DNA from: UBA8516 sp964434855
GTDB lineage: Archaea > Thermoproteota > Nitrososphaeria > Nitrososphaerales > Nitrosopumilaceae
Direction: 5' to 3'
DNA length: 64,000 nt
Assembly (NCBI GenBank): GCA_964434855.1
Contig: CAYSWR010000002.1
Span: forward strand, 1 to 64,000
Of the stretch, positions 52,556 through 60,607 are shown piece after piece (position 1 is the first letter of the stretch; each line of letters starts with the position of its first letter). The position numbers and the translations under genes were made by a program. The notes below the pieces were generated by a model, which made no database searches, was not told the DNA's origin, and worked only from the letters and a program-made list of their open reading frames with translations.

Positions 52556-53371
52556 TTGAATCTTAATAAAGTCGCAGTAGTGAGTAAGGTGGGTTCTAAA
52601 GAGTCAGAAGATGCGGCAAGGAAAGTAGTAAAAAAACTGCTTGCAAAAAAATCACAAGTTTTTACAATATCTCCCATAGAAGTAGAAGGTACAAAAAAAG
52701 TAGACACTTTAGAAGAATTAAAAACTGCAAATCTTGATCTAACTATAACTCTTGGAGGAGATGGTACAACACTTCGTGCATTCAGATATTTGGAAAACGA
52801 AGTTCCGCTTTTAGCAATTAATGTAGGTGGAAATCGCGGTATTCTTTCAGAAATAACTTTGGACCAGATAGACACCTCCATAGGACAGATAATTTCAGAT
52901 AACATATTTCTTGATAAGAGGATAAGAGTAGTTGCTTCATGCAGGGGACAGGAATATCCTCCTGCATTAAATGAAATTTACATAAACAGACAGAATCTAA
53001 CAAAGACGTCTCTTTTTGAGATTAAGTTTCAAAATGATACAGTTACACAAAGAATGGATGGGGTCATAGTATCTACCCCAAGCGGTTCTACAGGTCATTC
53101 ATATTCACTTGGAGGTCCAATCTTGCATGAAAGCCTTAATGTATTAATAATTACGCCAGTAGCACCTGTAAACAGATTACCATCACTAGTTGTGCCAGAT
53201 GAAAAAATAGAGATAGTCAATTCTCACGATTCTAATATAATTATGGATGCCCAGGTAGTAAAACCAGCAAGATATGATGACGTGATTACAATAAGAAAGT
53301 ACAAGAAACATGCAGTGTTTGTGAGACTAAAAAAGCGTGGATTAAGACAGATGAGCAAACTTGGTTTTTAA
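52556..53371 (+). CDS. nadK: NAD kinase
   Basis: A 271-residue kinase making NADP from NAD. The family motifs are GGDGTTLRAFRYL (substrate-phosphate loop), NEIYINRQ and the nucleotide-binding STPSGSTGHSYSLGGPI. The start is TTG 52556 (MNLNKVAVVSKVGS). It overlaps nob1 by 11 bp, so they are probably co-transcribed although functionally unrelated. Confidence 0.95.
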   Translation: MNLNKVAVVSKVGSKESEDAARKVVKKLLAKKSQVFTISPIEVEGTKKVDTLEELKTANLDLTITLGGDGTTLRAFRYLENEVPLLAINVGGNRGILSEITLDQIDTSIGQIISDNIFLDKRIRVVASCRGQEYPPALNEIYINRQNLTKTSLFEIKFQNDTVTQRMDGVIVSTPSGSTGHSYSLGGPILHESLNVLIITPVAPVNRLPSLVVPDEKIEIVNSHDSNIIMDAQVVKPARYDDVITIRKYKKHAVFVRLKKRGLRQMSKLGF

Positions 53372-53840
53372 AATTTTAGATGCCAGTGCTTTTTATGCTG
53401 GAATTCCTTTTGCATCTTCAGAAAAAAGTTTCACAACACAGGATGTTTTTGATGAAATAAAGCATATCAAAAAAGATCACAAAGCAATTGAAATGATTCT
53501 TGAGATAAAAAGACTTGAGATAATGACACCAGAGCCAGAATACATCAAAAAAGTTCTACTCAAGTCTAAAGATACCGGGGATTTTCAAAATCTTTCTACA
53601 GGAGATATTTCAGTTATTGCATTGTGTCTTCAACTTAAAGCAGAGCTGGTTACAGACGATTTTGCGGTATCAAATCTTGCCAAGCAGCTAAATCTTACTG
53701 TAGTTCCAGTTATGACAAATGGAATCACACGTATAGCAAATTGGATCTATTTTTGTTCTGGTTGCGAGAAGGCTTTTTCAAAGATATCAAAATGTCCTCT
53801 TTGTGGAAATAAACTGAGTCGCAAGTTAAGCAAGGGGTAG
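53361..53840 (+). CDS. nob1: Nob1-like PIN-domain endoribonuclease
   Basis: A 159-residue PIN nuclease with a C-terminal zinc ribbon, the archaeal Nob1 pattern; Nob1 trims the 3' end of 16S rRNA during 30S maturation. The catalytic acids are D7 (KILDASAF), D82 (STGDISV) and D99/D100 (LVTDDFAV); ribbon Cys are C132, C135, C145 and C148. The start is TTG 53361. Full length for the archaeal form. It overlaps the convergent rhodanese-like gene by 15 bp. Confidence 0.92.
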   Translation: MVFKILDASAFYAGIPFASSEKSFTTQDVFDEIKHIKKDHKAIEMILEIKRLEIMTPEPEYIKKVLLKSKDTGDFQNLSTGDISVIALCLQLKAELVTDDFAVSNLAKQLNLTVVPVMTNGITRIANWIYFCSGCEKAFSKISKCPLCGNKLSRKLSKG

Positions 53841-54092
53841 TCTTCTGCCAGTCCAGTCAGCAAGAGAGCCGTCATATAGTTTTACATTCTCATAACCTGC
53901 AATTTTTAGCTGAGTAAATACATTAGCACCTCTATGGCCAAGAGTGCAATAGCAAATCAACTCTTTGTCTTTTGGGATTTGTTTTTCTTCAAAAAGTTTT
54001 ATCAAATCTTCTTTGTCTTTAAACATAAATCCACTTTGTCCAACACCATCGGTAAAGGGAAGTAATGTAGCGTTTGGAATTCTTCTTGCCAT
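53826..54092 (-). CDS. Short rhodanese domain protein
   Basis: An 88-residue rhodanese-type sulfurtransferase. The catalytic loop CTLGHRGAN has the active Cys C49 after LICY, and the end LYDGSLADWTGRRLPLA is normal. The first strand-helix of the domain (the usual LIDVRSxxEY part) is missing: the frame opens at ARRIPNATLLPF, the GHIPGA-like line. It may be a shortened functional protein, or the remnant of a longer one. It follows the XPF gene by 3 bp on the same strand and converges on nob1. Confidence 0.75.
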   Translation of the reverse strand: MARRIPNATLLPFTDGVGQSGFMFKDKEDLIKLFEEKQIPKDKELICYCTLGHRGANVFTQLKIAGYENVKLYDGSLADWTGRRLPLA

Positions 54093-54095
54093 GAA

Positions 54096-54788
54096 TTATG
54101 TGTCAATATCGTGCAGTGTTTTTTGATCTATTTTTTTCTTGAATTTACTTTCAGCATCAAGCATTTTTCTTATCTTAAGAGCACGTGATTCGCCCAAACC
54201 TTGTATTTTTGTAAGTTCTGTGTAAGATGCCTTTAGAGTGTTACTTGGAGAACCAAACTTTTCTAGCATACGTGTCGCTAATTTTTCTCCTACTCCAGGA
54301 AGACTACACAGAACAGATAGTTGTTGTTTTTGTATGTCATCTGATTTTTTTATTTTTTTCAAGAAAGGGCCTTTGTTAGTATTCTGTCTAGCACACATTG
54401 AGATCAATAATTTCGCAGAATGTGAAGCGCTGGGAGTAGGGATAATTGGAATTTTAAAGTCTAAAGCAACAGATGATAATGCACCATAAAAAACAAGTGG
54501 GTTTTCTGTAATTTTATCAATGATGTCAACGTTGCCTTCCATCAAAATTGCTGGATGTTCAAAGTGTTCTTTGAGTCTACTACATTGATCAAAGAGTCTT
54601 CCATCAAAAACAGAAGAGATTAGATCTTGAATGCTTTTTCTTTCTACAACAGTTTCTGGTGCTACTATATAATCACCTATTGGAAGGTTGGTTAGTTCGA
54701 TCTTTACTCCAACTGCTCGTAAAAGATCAGGGATCCCACTTTTTCTTTCTCTTTCATCAACTATCATACGTAGTTCTTCTAGTTTCAT
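54096..54788 (-). CDS. xpf: XPF/ERCC4-type structure-specific endonuclease
   Basis: A 230-residue short archaeal XPF (nuclease and helix-hairpin-helix domains only, without the helicase of Hef). The nuclease shows the acidic start MIVDERERKSGIP, D39 (LPIGDYIV), and the ERK signature E49-R50-K51 (VVERKSIQDL). The C-terminal HhH pair, CSLPGVGEKLATRMLEKFG and IQGLGESRALKI, binds branched DNA. It cuts 3' flaps and forks in repair and restart, usually with PCNA. Confidence 0.93.
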   Translation of the reverse strand: MKLEELRMIVDERERKSGIPDLLRAVGVKIELTNLPIGDYIVAPETVVERKSIQDLISSVFDGRLFDQCSRLKEHFEHPAILMEGNVDIIDKITENPLVFYGALSSVALDFKIPIIPTPSASHSAKLLISMCARQNTNKGPFLKKIKKSDDIQKQQLSVLCSLPGVGEKLATRMLEKFGSPSNTLKASYTELTKIQGLGESRALKIRKMLDAESKFKKKIDQKTLHDIDT

Positions 54789-54820
54789 ATAATGGAAAGA
54801 TGTAAGAATTTGTTAATATT

Positions 54821-55213
54821 TTATTTGGGAGTGTCTATTTTTTGTGGTTGACCACCTGTTTGGCCCTGTAACATAGTCTTTATCTTGTCTTCAACTTCCT
54901 TTAGATTCTCTTTAATTCTTGTTTCTTGTTTTGACAATACAGTAACACGTGTGTTTGAGAGTTCTTTTTTTTCTTCAAGTTCAGTAATCAGATTTTGTTT
55001 TGTTGATTTTATTAATAGAGGGCCAGCACTTTTGAATACTGCATCGCTATCTGTTGCTTTTTTTAGTACTTCCAGTGCTCTTTCTGTTTCTAGCTGTTCC
55101 ATCTCAAGATGTTGTTTTTGACCCATAATTGATTGAAGGTTTTGTTGTAAATTTTGTAATCGTGCAACTTGCTCTTGTAACCAAGGAGGAAATTGTTGAC
55201 CACCTGCAGACAT
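54821..55213 (-). CDS. pfdB: Prefoldin subunit beta
   Basis: A 130-residue beta prefoldin: two long coiled-coil helices (LQEQVARLQNLQQNLQSIM, KETRIKENLKEVEDKIKTM-like end) with the small beta hairpin between them (AVFKSAGPLLIKSTKQNLI). The hexameric chaperone hands unfolded proteins to the thermosome. In many archaea pfdB lies beside pcc1, rpl37ae and exosome genes, as it does here. Confidence 0.94.
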   Translation of the reverse strand: MSAGGQQFPPWLQEQVARLQNLQQNLQSIMGQKQHLEMEQLETERALEVLKKATDSDAVFKSAGPLLIKSTKQNLITELEEKKELSNTRVTVLSKQETRIKENLKEVEDKIKTMLQGQTGGQPQKIDTPK

Positions 55214-55236
55214 GGTAAATTCACAAGTTGCTTTGC

Positions 55237-55488
55237 TTATATTTTTACCGATTCAATAGAATCATTACTTGTTTGAATAAGACGCAATGTAGAATTCAAA
55301 TTTGCTCTCAGATGAGACAACTCTTGGGCATCAATCAAAATTGTAATTTTTTTATCAAGTAACATTTTGGTTTTTGTTGGGTTTTCAGAATAGAACTTTT
55401 CGTCAGTCTGAAGAGAATCAAATATTGATTTAGTTTTTTCGTCAGCGAAAATTTCTATTTTTGCGCTATATTTTGACGTCATATGCAA
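55237..55488 (-). CDS. pcc1: KEOPS complex subunit Pcc1
   Basis: An 83-residue small alpha/beta protein with the Pcc1 line HLRANLNSTLRLIQTSND near its end. Pcc1 is the dimerising subunit of KEOPS, which makes the t6A37 base of tRNA. The frame begins MHMTSKYSAKIEIFA and overlaps rpl37ae by 23 bp. If MTSKYS (ATG 55482) is the start, the overlap is 17 bp. Position between rpl37ae and pfdB is the classical archaeal arrangement. Confidence 0.88.
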   Translation of the reverse strand: MHMTSKYSAKIEIFADEKTKSIFDSLQTDEKFYSENPTKTKMLLDKKITILIDAQELSHLRANLNSTLRLIQTSNDSIESVKI

Positions 55489-55681
55489 AACCAGCTACTT
55501 TGAAACCACATTTCTTACAAGCCCATATTCCTACGGCTTCTCTACCAAATTTACTAGAACCACATTCGCTACATTTTCTTTTTTTTTTGAGTAACCTATG
55601 AACTGCAGTGAATTTCTTGCGTGGCTTAAGACCATATTTTGCTCCGAGTCCCCTCAATGATGCGCTCTTGCCTTTTGCCAT
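55466..55681 (-). CDS. rpl37ae: 50S ribosomal protein L37Ae
   Basis: A 71-residue zinc-binding ribosomal protein. The zinc ribbon has C36/C39 (KCSECGSSKF) and C54/C57 (WACKKCGFKVAG). The N-terminal RGLGAKYGLKPRKKF and central VHRLLKKKRKC are typical. It lies 1 bp after rrp42 and overlaps pcc1 by 23 bp in the exosome superoperon. Confidence 0.95.
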   Translation of the reverse strand: MAKGKSASLRGLGAKYGLKPRKKFTAVHRLLKKKRKCSECGSSKFGREAVGIWACKKCGFKVAGFAYDVKI

Positions 55682-55682
55682 A

Positions 55683-56489
55683 TTACATCAGTTGCTCAAG
55701 TTGCTTCCTTATTTTTGTTCCCACTGAAGGTACGATTTCAGAACATTTGAGGAGTTGTTCAACGGTGAAGCCATCGCTGCCTCCTTTTTGTAAAGCGCAT
55801 ATGTTGCCATCAGAATTAGTAGTAATTGTTATTCTAGCATTCATACAGGCTTCCTCATCAGCTGTTGGATCAACTATTATGTGATCACCTATTCGAGCCA
55901 TTGTTACAGAAACTGGAGTTGTTTTTATTGGAGGTTTCGAAGTTACGCCTTCAACTAGTACTGGTGCATCAGCTTTGATTTCATATTTTGGAACAGTACA
56001 TGATAAAATTGCCGCAACAGCTGCATAAGAACATGCATCAAAAAGATTTCCGTCGGTATTTAACACACTACTATCAACAAATATTCCTATTACAGATTTG
56101 TCTTTTATTAAGACAAGTTGCTTTAGATCAAGCATCTCAGTTTCTCTGATACCCCTATCTACGACTCTAGCTAATTCAATAACTTCTTCCCCTGGTGGAC
56201 CAGGTTCAGCTTTAGGATCTGCCAGAGGAAGTATTTCTGCAGTGCAAATCAAAATTCCTTTATCACCAAGATCTGGGAAAGGTTTGTCAGGTTGTATCTT
56301 AACTCCAGTGATTACCTCAGTATCGCCTAGTTTTACTCTTGCAGAACCATTTGCTTTTGGGATTACTCCAGTTTCAATTGAAAGTGGTCGTTGATCGTGT
56401 AATCCCCTTCCATCAATTCGTTTTCCCTGATTTAGGAGCTCAAGAATCTTTTCTCTTTTTAGTTGTTCTATGATTACAGAAGTTGTCAT
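55683..56489 (-). CDS. rrp42: Exosome subunit Rrp42
   Basis: A 268-residue RNase PH-like subunit. With Rrp41 it forms the hexameric ring of the archaeal exosome, where Rrp42 is non-catalytic but needed for RNA binding. Markers: KRIDGRGLHDQRPLSIETG, IPKANGSARVKLGDTEVITG, GPPGEEVIELARVVDRGIRE and DACSYAAVAAILS. Full length. It follows rrp41 after 2 bp. Confidence 0.95.
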   Translation of the reverse strand: MTTSVIIEQLKREKILELLNQGKRIDGRGLHDQRPLSIETGVIPKANGSARVKLGDTEVITGVKIQPDKPFPDLGDKGILICTAEILPLADPKAEPGPPGEEVIELARVVDRGIRETEMLDLKQLVLIKDKSVIGIFVDSSVLNTDGNLFDACSYAAVAAILSCTVPKYEIKADAPVLVEGVTSKPPIKTTPVSVTMARIGDHIIVDPTADEEACMNARITITTNSDGNICALQKGGSDGFTVEQLLKCSEIVPSVGTKIRKQLEQLM

Positions 56490-56491
56490 TG

Positions 56492-57220
56492 TTATGCCTC
56501 TCCGTTTTTGAAGTATTTTTCCATCAGAGCTTTTTTCTGGATTTCATAGACTTGCTTGCAACCACCTATTGCGGTTTCGATGCATTTTTTGTATTCATCA
56601 GGAGTCAAGATTCCATCAAGTTGCATAAGCGTGATTTTACCAAGATTTGGCATGTATGCTACTGGCATGTCTGCCTGTCCTTCTTTGTCTTCCTCATCAT
56701 TTACATCAAGAACAATCTTGTCAGCTACCTTTCCTGCAGCACATGCAGATACTATATCTCGCATTGGTATTCCTGCATCTACTAGTGCAACGGACGCTGC
56801 ATCCAGTGCAGCGCATCGAGAGCCACCATCAGCCTGTAGAACTTCGATAAATACATCTACTACTGTTCTTGGGAAATCTTTGAGTATTACTGCTGGTTGT
56901 AGAGCCTCTTTGATGACTTTGGATATTTCAATTTCTCTTCTAGAAGGAGCAGGATTTTTTCTTTCTGTTACAGAAAATGGCGACATGTGATATCTACATC
57001 GTAAAATGCCACTGTCTTGATCTGCCATGTGTTTTGGATGCACATCTCTTGGTCCAAAAACTCCTGCAAGAATTTTGTTTTTACCAAATTCTATGTATGC
57101 TGAGCCATCGGCATTTTTTAAAACTCCTACCTTTATGGAAACATTTCTTATTTGGTCTATCCTTCGACCATCACATCTAATTCCATTTTCATTCATTAAT
57201 TGTGTCATTATTTTCACCAA
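56492..57220 (-). CDS. rrp41: Exosome catalytic subunit Rrp41
   Basis: A 242-residue RNase PH-type subunit that degrades RNA phosphorolytically from the 3' end. Markers: IRCDGRRIDQIRNVSIKVG, ADGSAYIEFGKNKILAGVFGP, and the phosphate-site QADGGSRCAALDAASVALVD. The frame can open at ATG 57220, but ATG 57196 (MNENGIRCDGRR) reduces the overlap with rrp4 from 32 to 8 bp and matches the usual family start. I prefer the later one. Confidence 0.95.
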   Translation of the reverse strand: MVKIMTQLMNENGIRCDGRRIDQIRNVSIKVGVLKNADGSAYIEFGKNKILAGVFGPRDVHPKHMADQDSGILRCRYHMSPFSVTERKNPAPSRREIEISKVIKEALQPAVILKDFPRTVVDVFIEVLQADGGSRCAALDAASVALVDAGIPMRDIVSACAAGKVADKIVLDVNDEEDKEGQADMPVAYMPNLGKITLMQLDGILTPDEYKKCIETAIGGCKQVYEIQKKALMEKYFKNGEA

Positions 57221-57896
57221 GTTCTACCCCAAGCATGGATTTTACTCTTTCAGTCAAGTTTGGCGTATGTGCTTGAGCATCAACCATTTTCACTGCTTCT
57301 ATGGCCTTTAATAATCCAACTGGATCCTCGCAAGAAACAACAATTAGGCCGTTTTGACCAATAGTAACAATGGCTTTTGTTGCCATCTCAATTGTTTGAA
57401 TCATAGAGCCACGCTTTCCAATAAGTCGTGGAATCTTGCTTGGAACAATTTTTATCAGTTCCCCCGATTCAATTTTTCCCAAATCTCTATCTTGTATAGT
57501 AAGAAGTGGATCTCTAGATCTATCAAAATTAGCAACTCTAGCAGCTACTAAATCACCTTTGTCCAGTCGTGCTTTTAATTCGTCTTTTGTTGGAGAATAA
57601 TCTCTTCCAAATACATCCTGAGCTGGCAAGAATCCAATAAAACATGAATTTATGTCAAATTCCCAAGATAGTGAAGAATGTCCTATCACTTTTCCTATGA
57701 TCAAGTCATTAGTTTTTGGTATGTACATTCCAGAAAGCGGTATCACACGAACTGCGTTCTCATAAATTTCCGATATACCAATACTAGTAGAAATAATCCT
57801 ATCGCCATCTTGATAGACGTTCTGTTCTAGTCTGTATGGACCAGTTATTATTACATCGCCAGGAATTACATATTTTCTTTTTACTATTTCCATCAT
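57189..57896 (-). CDS. rrp4: Exosome RNA-binding cap subunit Rrp4
   Basis: A 235-residue cap protein with the N-terminal domain (VIPGDVITGPYRLEQNVY-like start), S1 domain (IGKVIGHSSLSWEFDINS) and KH domain (RLIGKRGSMIQTIEMATKA). It recruits RNA to the Rrp41-Rrp42 ring. It overlaps sdo1 by 4 bp at its start and rrp41 at its end. Length is normal. Confidence 0.94.
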   Translation of the reverse strand: MMEIVKRKYVIPGDVIITGPYRLEQNVYQDGDRIISTSIGISEIYENAVRVIPLSGMYIPKTNDLIIGKVIGHSSLSWEFDINSCFIGFLPAQDVFGRDYSPTKDELKARLDKGDLVAARVANFDRSRDPLLTIQDRDLGKIESGELIKIVPSKIPRLIGKRGSMIQTIEMATKAIVTIGQNGLIVVSCEDPVGLLKAIEAVKMVDAQAHTPNLTERVKSMLGVELGENNDTINE

Positions 57897-58582
57897 TTTG
57901 CTACCTCAATAGAAGCAGAGCCCTTTGTTACCGATCCCAATCTATCTATCACATTTGCTCTTGCTGCAGCCGGTATATCTAGTATTACTTTGAGAGAACC
58001 ATTAGATTGCCATTCTTCTTTTTTTAAAGTTCCGGCAGATTTTAAAACTGAATATGATTGTGCTGCAAACTGTGCTGGCACCAGAATTTCAAGTATCATG
58101 TTTTCTGATTTAAGCGGGATAATAGATCGTAATTGTTCTACGATGTCTTTTGTTTGTTCATCTGTATTTCTGAAAGGATCTACAGATATTCGTGCATCGT
58201 CCATGGCCTGTTCTATTCTAAGTGGAGGATGCGGTAGATGTGAACGTGGATCCACGTATGTTTTTGCAATAAAATCTACAATCTGTTTGCGTTTTTCTAA
58301 AACCATCTTTCGTCTTTGATCCGTAGTTAGGTTAAGATCACCTTTTTGCAGTATGATGGTAGCAATAACGGCAGCGTCAGTAGTCTTGAATGCTTTCATT
58401 AGTTTTTCAGTTGATGAACGTGTTCCTTTGTTAGAATCAGAATAAATTTCATCTGAAACAAGAATCGTGGATATATCCTTTCTTTTTCCCAGTTTATATT
58501 CAAGGGCCGGATCTGGTTTTACAAGCAGTTCGAACTTTTCTCCCTCAACTGCTAATCTTACTACAGTTACCTTATCGACCAT
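57893..58582 (-). CDS. sdo1: Ribosome maturation protein Sdo1 (SBDS)
   Basis: A 229-residue SBDS homologue, which helps release anti-association factor aIF6 from the large subunit. Signs are the N-terminal FELLVKPDPALEYKLGK, the FYSH-type ILVSDEIYSDSNKGTRSS, the helical KRKQIVDFIAKTYVDPRSHLPHP and the C-terminal ferredoxin-like domain. It is the first gene of the exosome superoperon on this strand and diverges from rpo3 across 86 bp. Confidence 0.94.
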   Translation of the reverse strand: MVDKVTVVRLAVEGEKFELLVKPDPALEYKLGKRKDISTILVSDEIYSDSNKGTRSSTEKLMKAFKTTDAAVIATIILQKGDLNLTTDQRRKMVLEKRKQIVDFIAKTYVDPRSHLPHPPLRIEQAMDDARISVDPFRNTDEQTKDIVEQLRSIIPLKSENMILEILVPAQFAAQSYSVLKSAGTLKKEEWQSNGSLKVILDIPAAARANVIDRLGSVTKGSASIEVAK

Positions 58583-58668
58583 AATTTGAGATATTCAACT
58601 TTGGTATTTATCTATACGCAAAAACTCGCTAGATTTTTATTTGGACTAGGAACTTTTTCCTCTAAGAC

Positions 58669-59301
58669 TTGGTTTCTCTTGAAGTAGTTGAACAAAATGA
58701 GCAAAAAATTGTTGTAAAGTTAAAGGGCATGCCCCTACAATACGCCAATGCGTTAAGAAGGATGTGTCTAACAGGTGTACCTGTTTTTGCTATTGATGAT
58801 GTTGTAATAATTGAAAATTCTTCTGTTTTAGCTGATGAAGGTATAGCACACAGACTTGCCATGATACCACTTAAAACCGATCTAGCAAGATTTATTGAAC
58901 CAGTAAATTGTGATTGCAAAAGTGAAGTTGGCTGTACACATTGTAGAGTAATGTTAATGATTGATTCTGGTTCTTCTGACACCACAAGAACAATTACTTC
59001 GGCTGAACTTACATCGGAAGATGATGTAGTTAAACCAGTAAGCGATAAAATTCCAATAGTGGAGCTCGCTCCAGGTCAAAAGATCAAGCTTGAGGCATAT
59101 GCTAGGTTGGGTAGAGGTACAGAACATGCAAAATGGAATGCTGCTACTGTTTCAGTTCTAACTGAAGGTGGAGGTCCAGAAGATCATCTTTTGACTATAG
59201 AAACTACAGGCGCTCTATCTCCAGCTCAGATAGTACTTGCTGGTGTAAACGAAATAACAAAAAGATTAGAGGGTTTTAAACAAGTAATTTCAGCCCTTTA
59301 G
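58669..59301 (+). CDS. rpo3: DNA-directed RNA polymerase subunit D (Rpo3)
   Basis: A 210-residue homologue of Rpb3/alpha-subunit. The dimerisation helix is PLQYANALRRMCLTGVPVFA. Four Cys, C81, C83, C89 and C92 (CDCKSEVGCTHC), form a compact C-x-C-x5-C-x2-C loop like the zinc loop of Rpb3. The chain is shorter than Rpo3 of Sulfolobus, which has a separate Fe-S domain, and I see no ferredoxin-like Cys set. The start is TTG 58669 (MVSLEVVEQNEQK). It is first in the rpo3-L18e-L13-S9 operon. Confidence 0.95.
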   Translation: MVSLEVVEQNEQKIVVKLKGMPLQYANALRRMCLTGVPVFAIDDVVIIENSSVLADEGIAHRLAMIPLKTDLARFIEPVNCDCKSEVGCTHCRVMLMIDSGSSDTTRTITSAELTSEDDVVKPVSDKIPIVELAPGQKIKLEAYARLGRGTEHAKWNAATVSVLTEGGGPEDHLLTIETTGALSPAQIVLAGVNEITKRLEGFKQVISAL

Positions 59302-59331
59302 CGCTGAGCATACATTATATTTGGGTTAAAA

Positions 59332-59694
59332 ATGGCAATTATACAAATGACTAATGCTGTTGTATTACTTATGGCAAAGGATCTAAAGGAAGCTTCAAAG
59401 AAAAACAAAGCACCCATATGGTCAAGACTTGCAGAACTCGCATTGAAACCATCCTCTGCCAGAAGAACAGTTAATGTTAGCCAAATAGACAGATTGACAA
59501 AAGATGGAGATGTGATAATAGTCCCAGGCAAAGTTCTTGGAACAGGTGACATGTCGCATAAAATTACACTCTGTTCGTTTTCTATTTCAAACTCAGGTGC
59601 ACAAAAGATACTTGTACAGGGAGGAAAGATTTTGAGTTATTCAGAACTTATCAAAAATCATCCAACAGGAAAAGGTGTGACAATAATTGGCTAA
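59332..59694 (+). CDS. rpl18e: 50S ribosomal protein L18e
   Basis: A 120-residue L18e. Markers: NKAPIWSRLAELALKPSSAR, NVSQIDRLTKDGDVIIVPGK and VLGTGDMSHKITLCSFSIS. It lies 30 bp after rpo3 and overlaps rpl13 by 8 bp. ATG 59332 is the longest start; ATG 59350 (MTNAVVLLMAKDL) is also possible. Confidence 0.95.
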   Translation: MAIIQMTNAVVLLMAKDLKEASKKNKAPIWSRLAELALKPSSARRTVNVSQIDRLTKDGDVIIVPGKVLGTGDMSHKITLCSFSISNSGAQKILVQGGKILSYSELIKNHPTGKGVTIIG

Positions 59695-60160
59695 ACAACA
59701 AATAGAGACAAAGACGGTAGCAAAAAATTCTCAGACCATAATCGTGGATGGAACAAACATGATTGCAGGAAGGTTATGTTCACATGTAGCAAAACTTCTA
59801 CTTGAAGGCAGTAGAGTAGCTATTGTAAATTCTGAAAATATCATGATAAGTGGTAGTAGAGAATCCATCATAAAGGAATATAGAGAATTTCTTGAGATTG
59901 CAAGTATCAATAATCCAAAGTTTGGTCCGTTTCACCCAAGAAGACCAGATACTATCATAACTAAGATGGTAAGAGGAATGCTTCCAAAAACAAAGTCTTC
60001 TGGCAAGGCAGCATTCAGCCGACTCAGAGCATATTTGGGCGTTCCAAATGAACTTAAATCTCTATCAAGAACTCAATTTGAAGATGCAAGAATTAGAAAG
60101 TCTTCTTCATATTACACTAGTATTGGTGAACTTGGAAGAATGGTTGGGTGGCATGAGTAG
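59687..60160 (+). CDS. rpl13: 50S ribosomal protein L13
   Basis: A 157-residue archaeal L13 (uL13). It has IIVDGTNMIAGRLCSHVAKLL, FHPRRPDTIITKMVRGMLPK and LRAYLGVPNELKSL. The N-terminal 12 residues (MAKQQIETKTVA) precede the normal fold. The start is TTG 59687, with an 8-bp overlap of rpl18e; the stop directly abuts rps9. Confidence 0.95.
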   Translation: MAKQQIETKTVAKNSQTIIVDGTNMIAGRLCSHVAKLLLEGSRVAIVNSENIMISGSRESIIKEYREFLEIASINNPKFGPFHPRRPDTIITKMVRGMLPKTKSSGKAAFSRLRAYLGVPNELKSLSRTQFEDARIRKSSSYYTSIGELGRMVGWHE

Positions 60161-60604
60161 ATGGTGAGGGTAGAAAATTATTTTGCAACAAGAAAAACTG
60201 CTAGAGCACATGTACACATATCAAAGGGAATGGGCAGAGTCAGAATTAATAATACACCAGTAGAGATGATTCAACAAGAAACTGCCAGAGAAGTAATACT
60301 TGGTCCTCTTGAGATAGCTGGAGATTTACGAGATAAAATTGATCTTTTTGTAAGAGTCAATGGAGGAGGATTTATGGGCCAAGCATATGCCAGCGCAGTA
60401 GCAATATCAAGAGCATTAACTGGCTGGACTAAATCCAAAAAGGAACCAAAGGATCATCCTTTTACAAAAACAATACGAGAGGATCTTAAAAAACGCCTAA
60501 ATGATTTCGACAAACATCTCTTAAGTGGAGATGACCGAAGAAAAGAACCAAAGAAGTTTGGTGGACCTGGCGCTAGAAGAAGAAAACAAAAGTCATATAG
60601 ATAA
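60161..60604 (+). CDS. rps9: 30S ribosomal protein S9
   Basis: A 147-residue S9 (uS9): TRKTARAHVHISKGMGRVRI, VNGGGFMGQAYASAVAISR and the strictly basic end GARRRKQKSYR, whose tail reaches the P-site tRNA. It begins immediately after the rpl13 stop. rpoN and rpoK, which follow S9 in many archaea, are not here. Confidence 0.95.
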   Translation: MVRVENYFATRKTARAHVHISKGMGRVRINNTPVEMIQQETAREVILGPLEIAGDLRDKIDLFVRVNGGGFMGQAYASAVAISRALTGWTKSKKEPKDHPFTKTIREDLKKRLNDFDKHLLSGDDRRKEPKKFGGPGARRRKQKSYR

Positions 60605-60607
60605 AAT

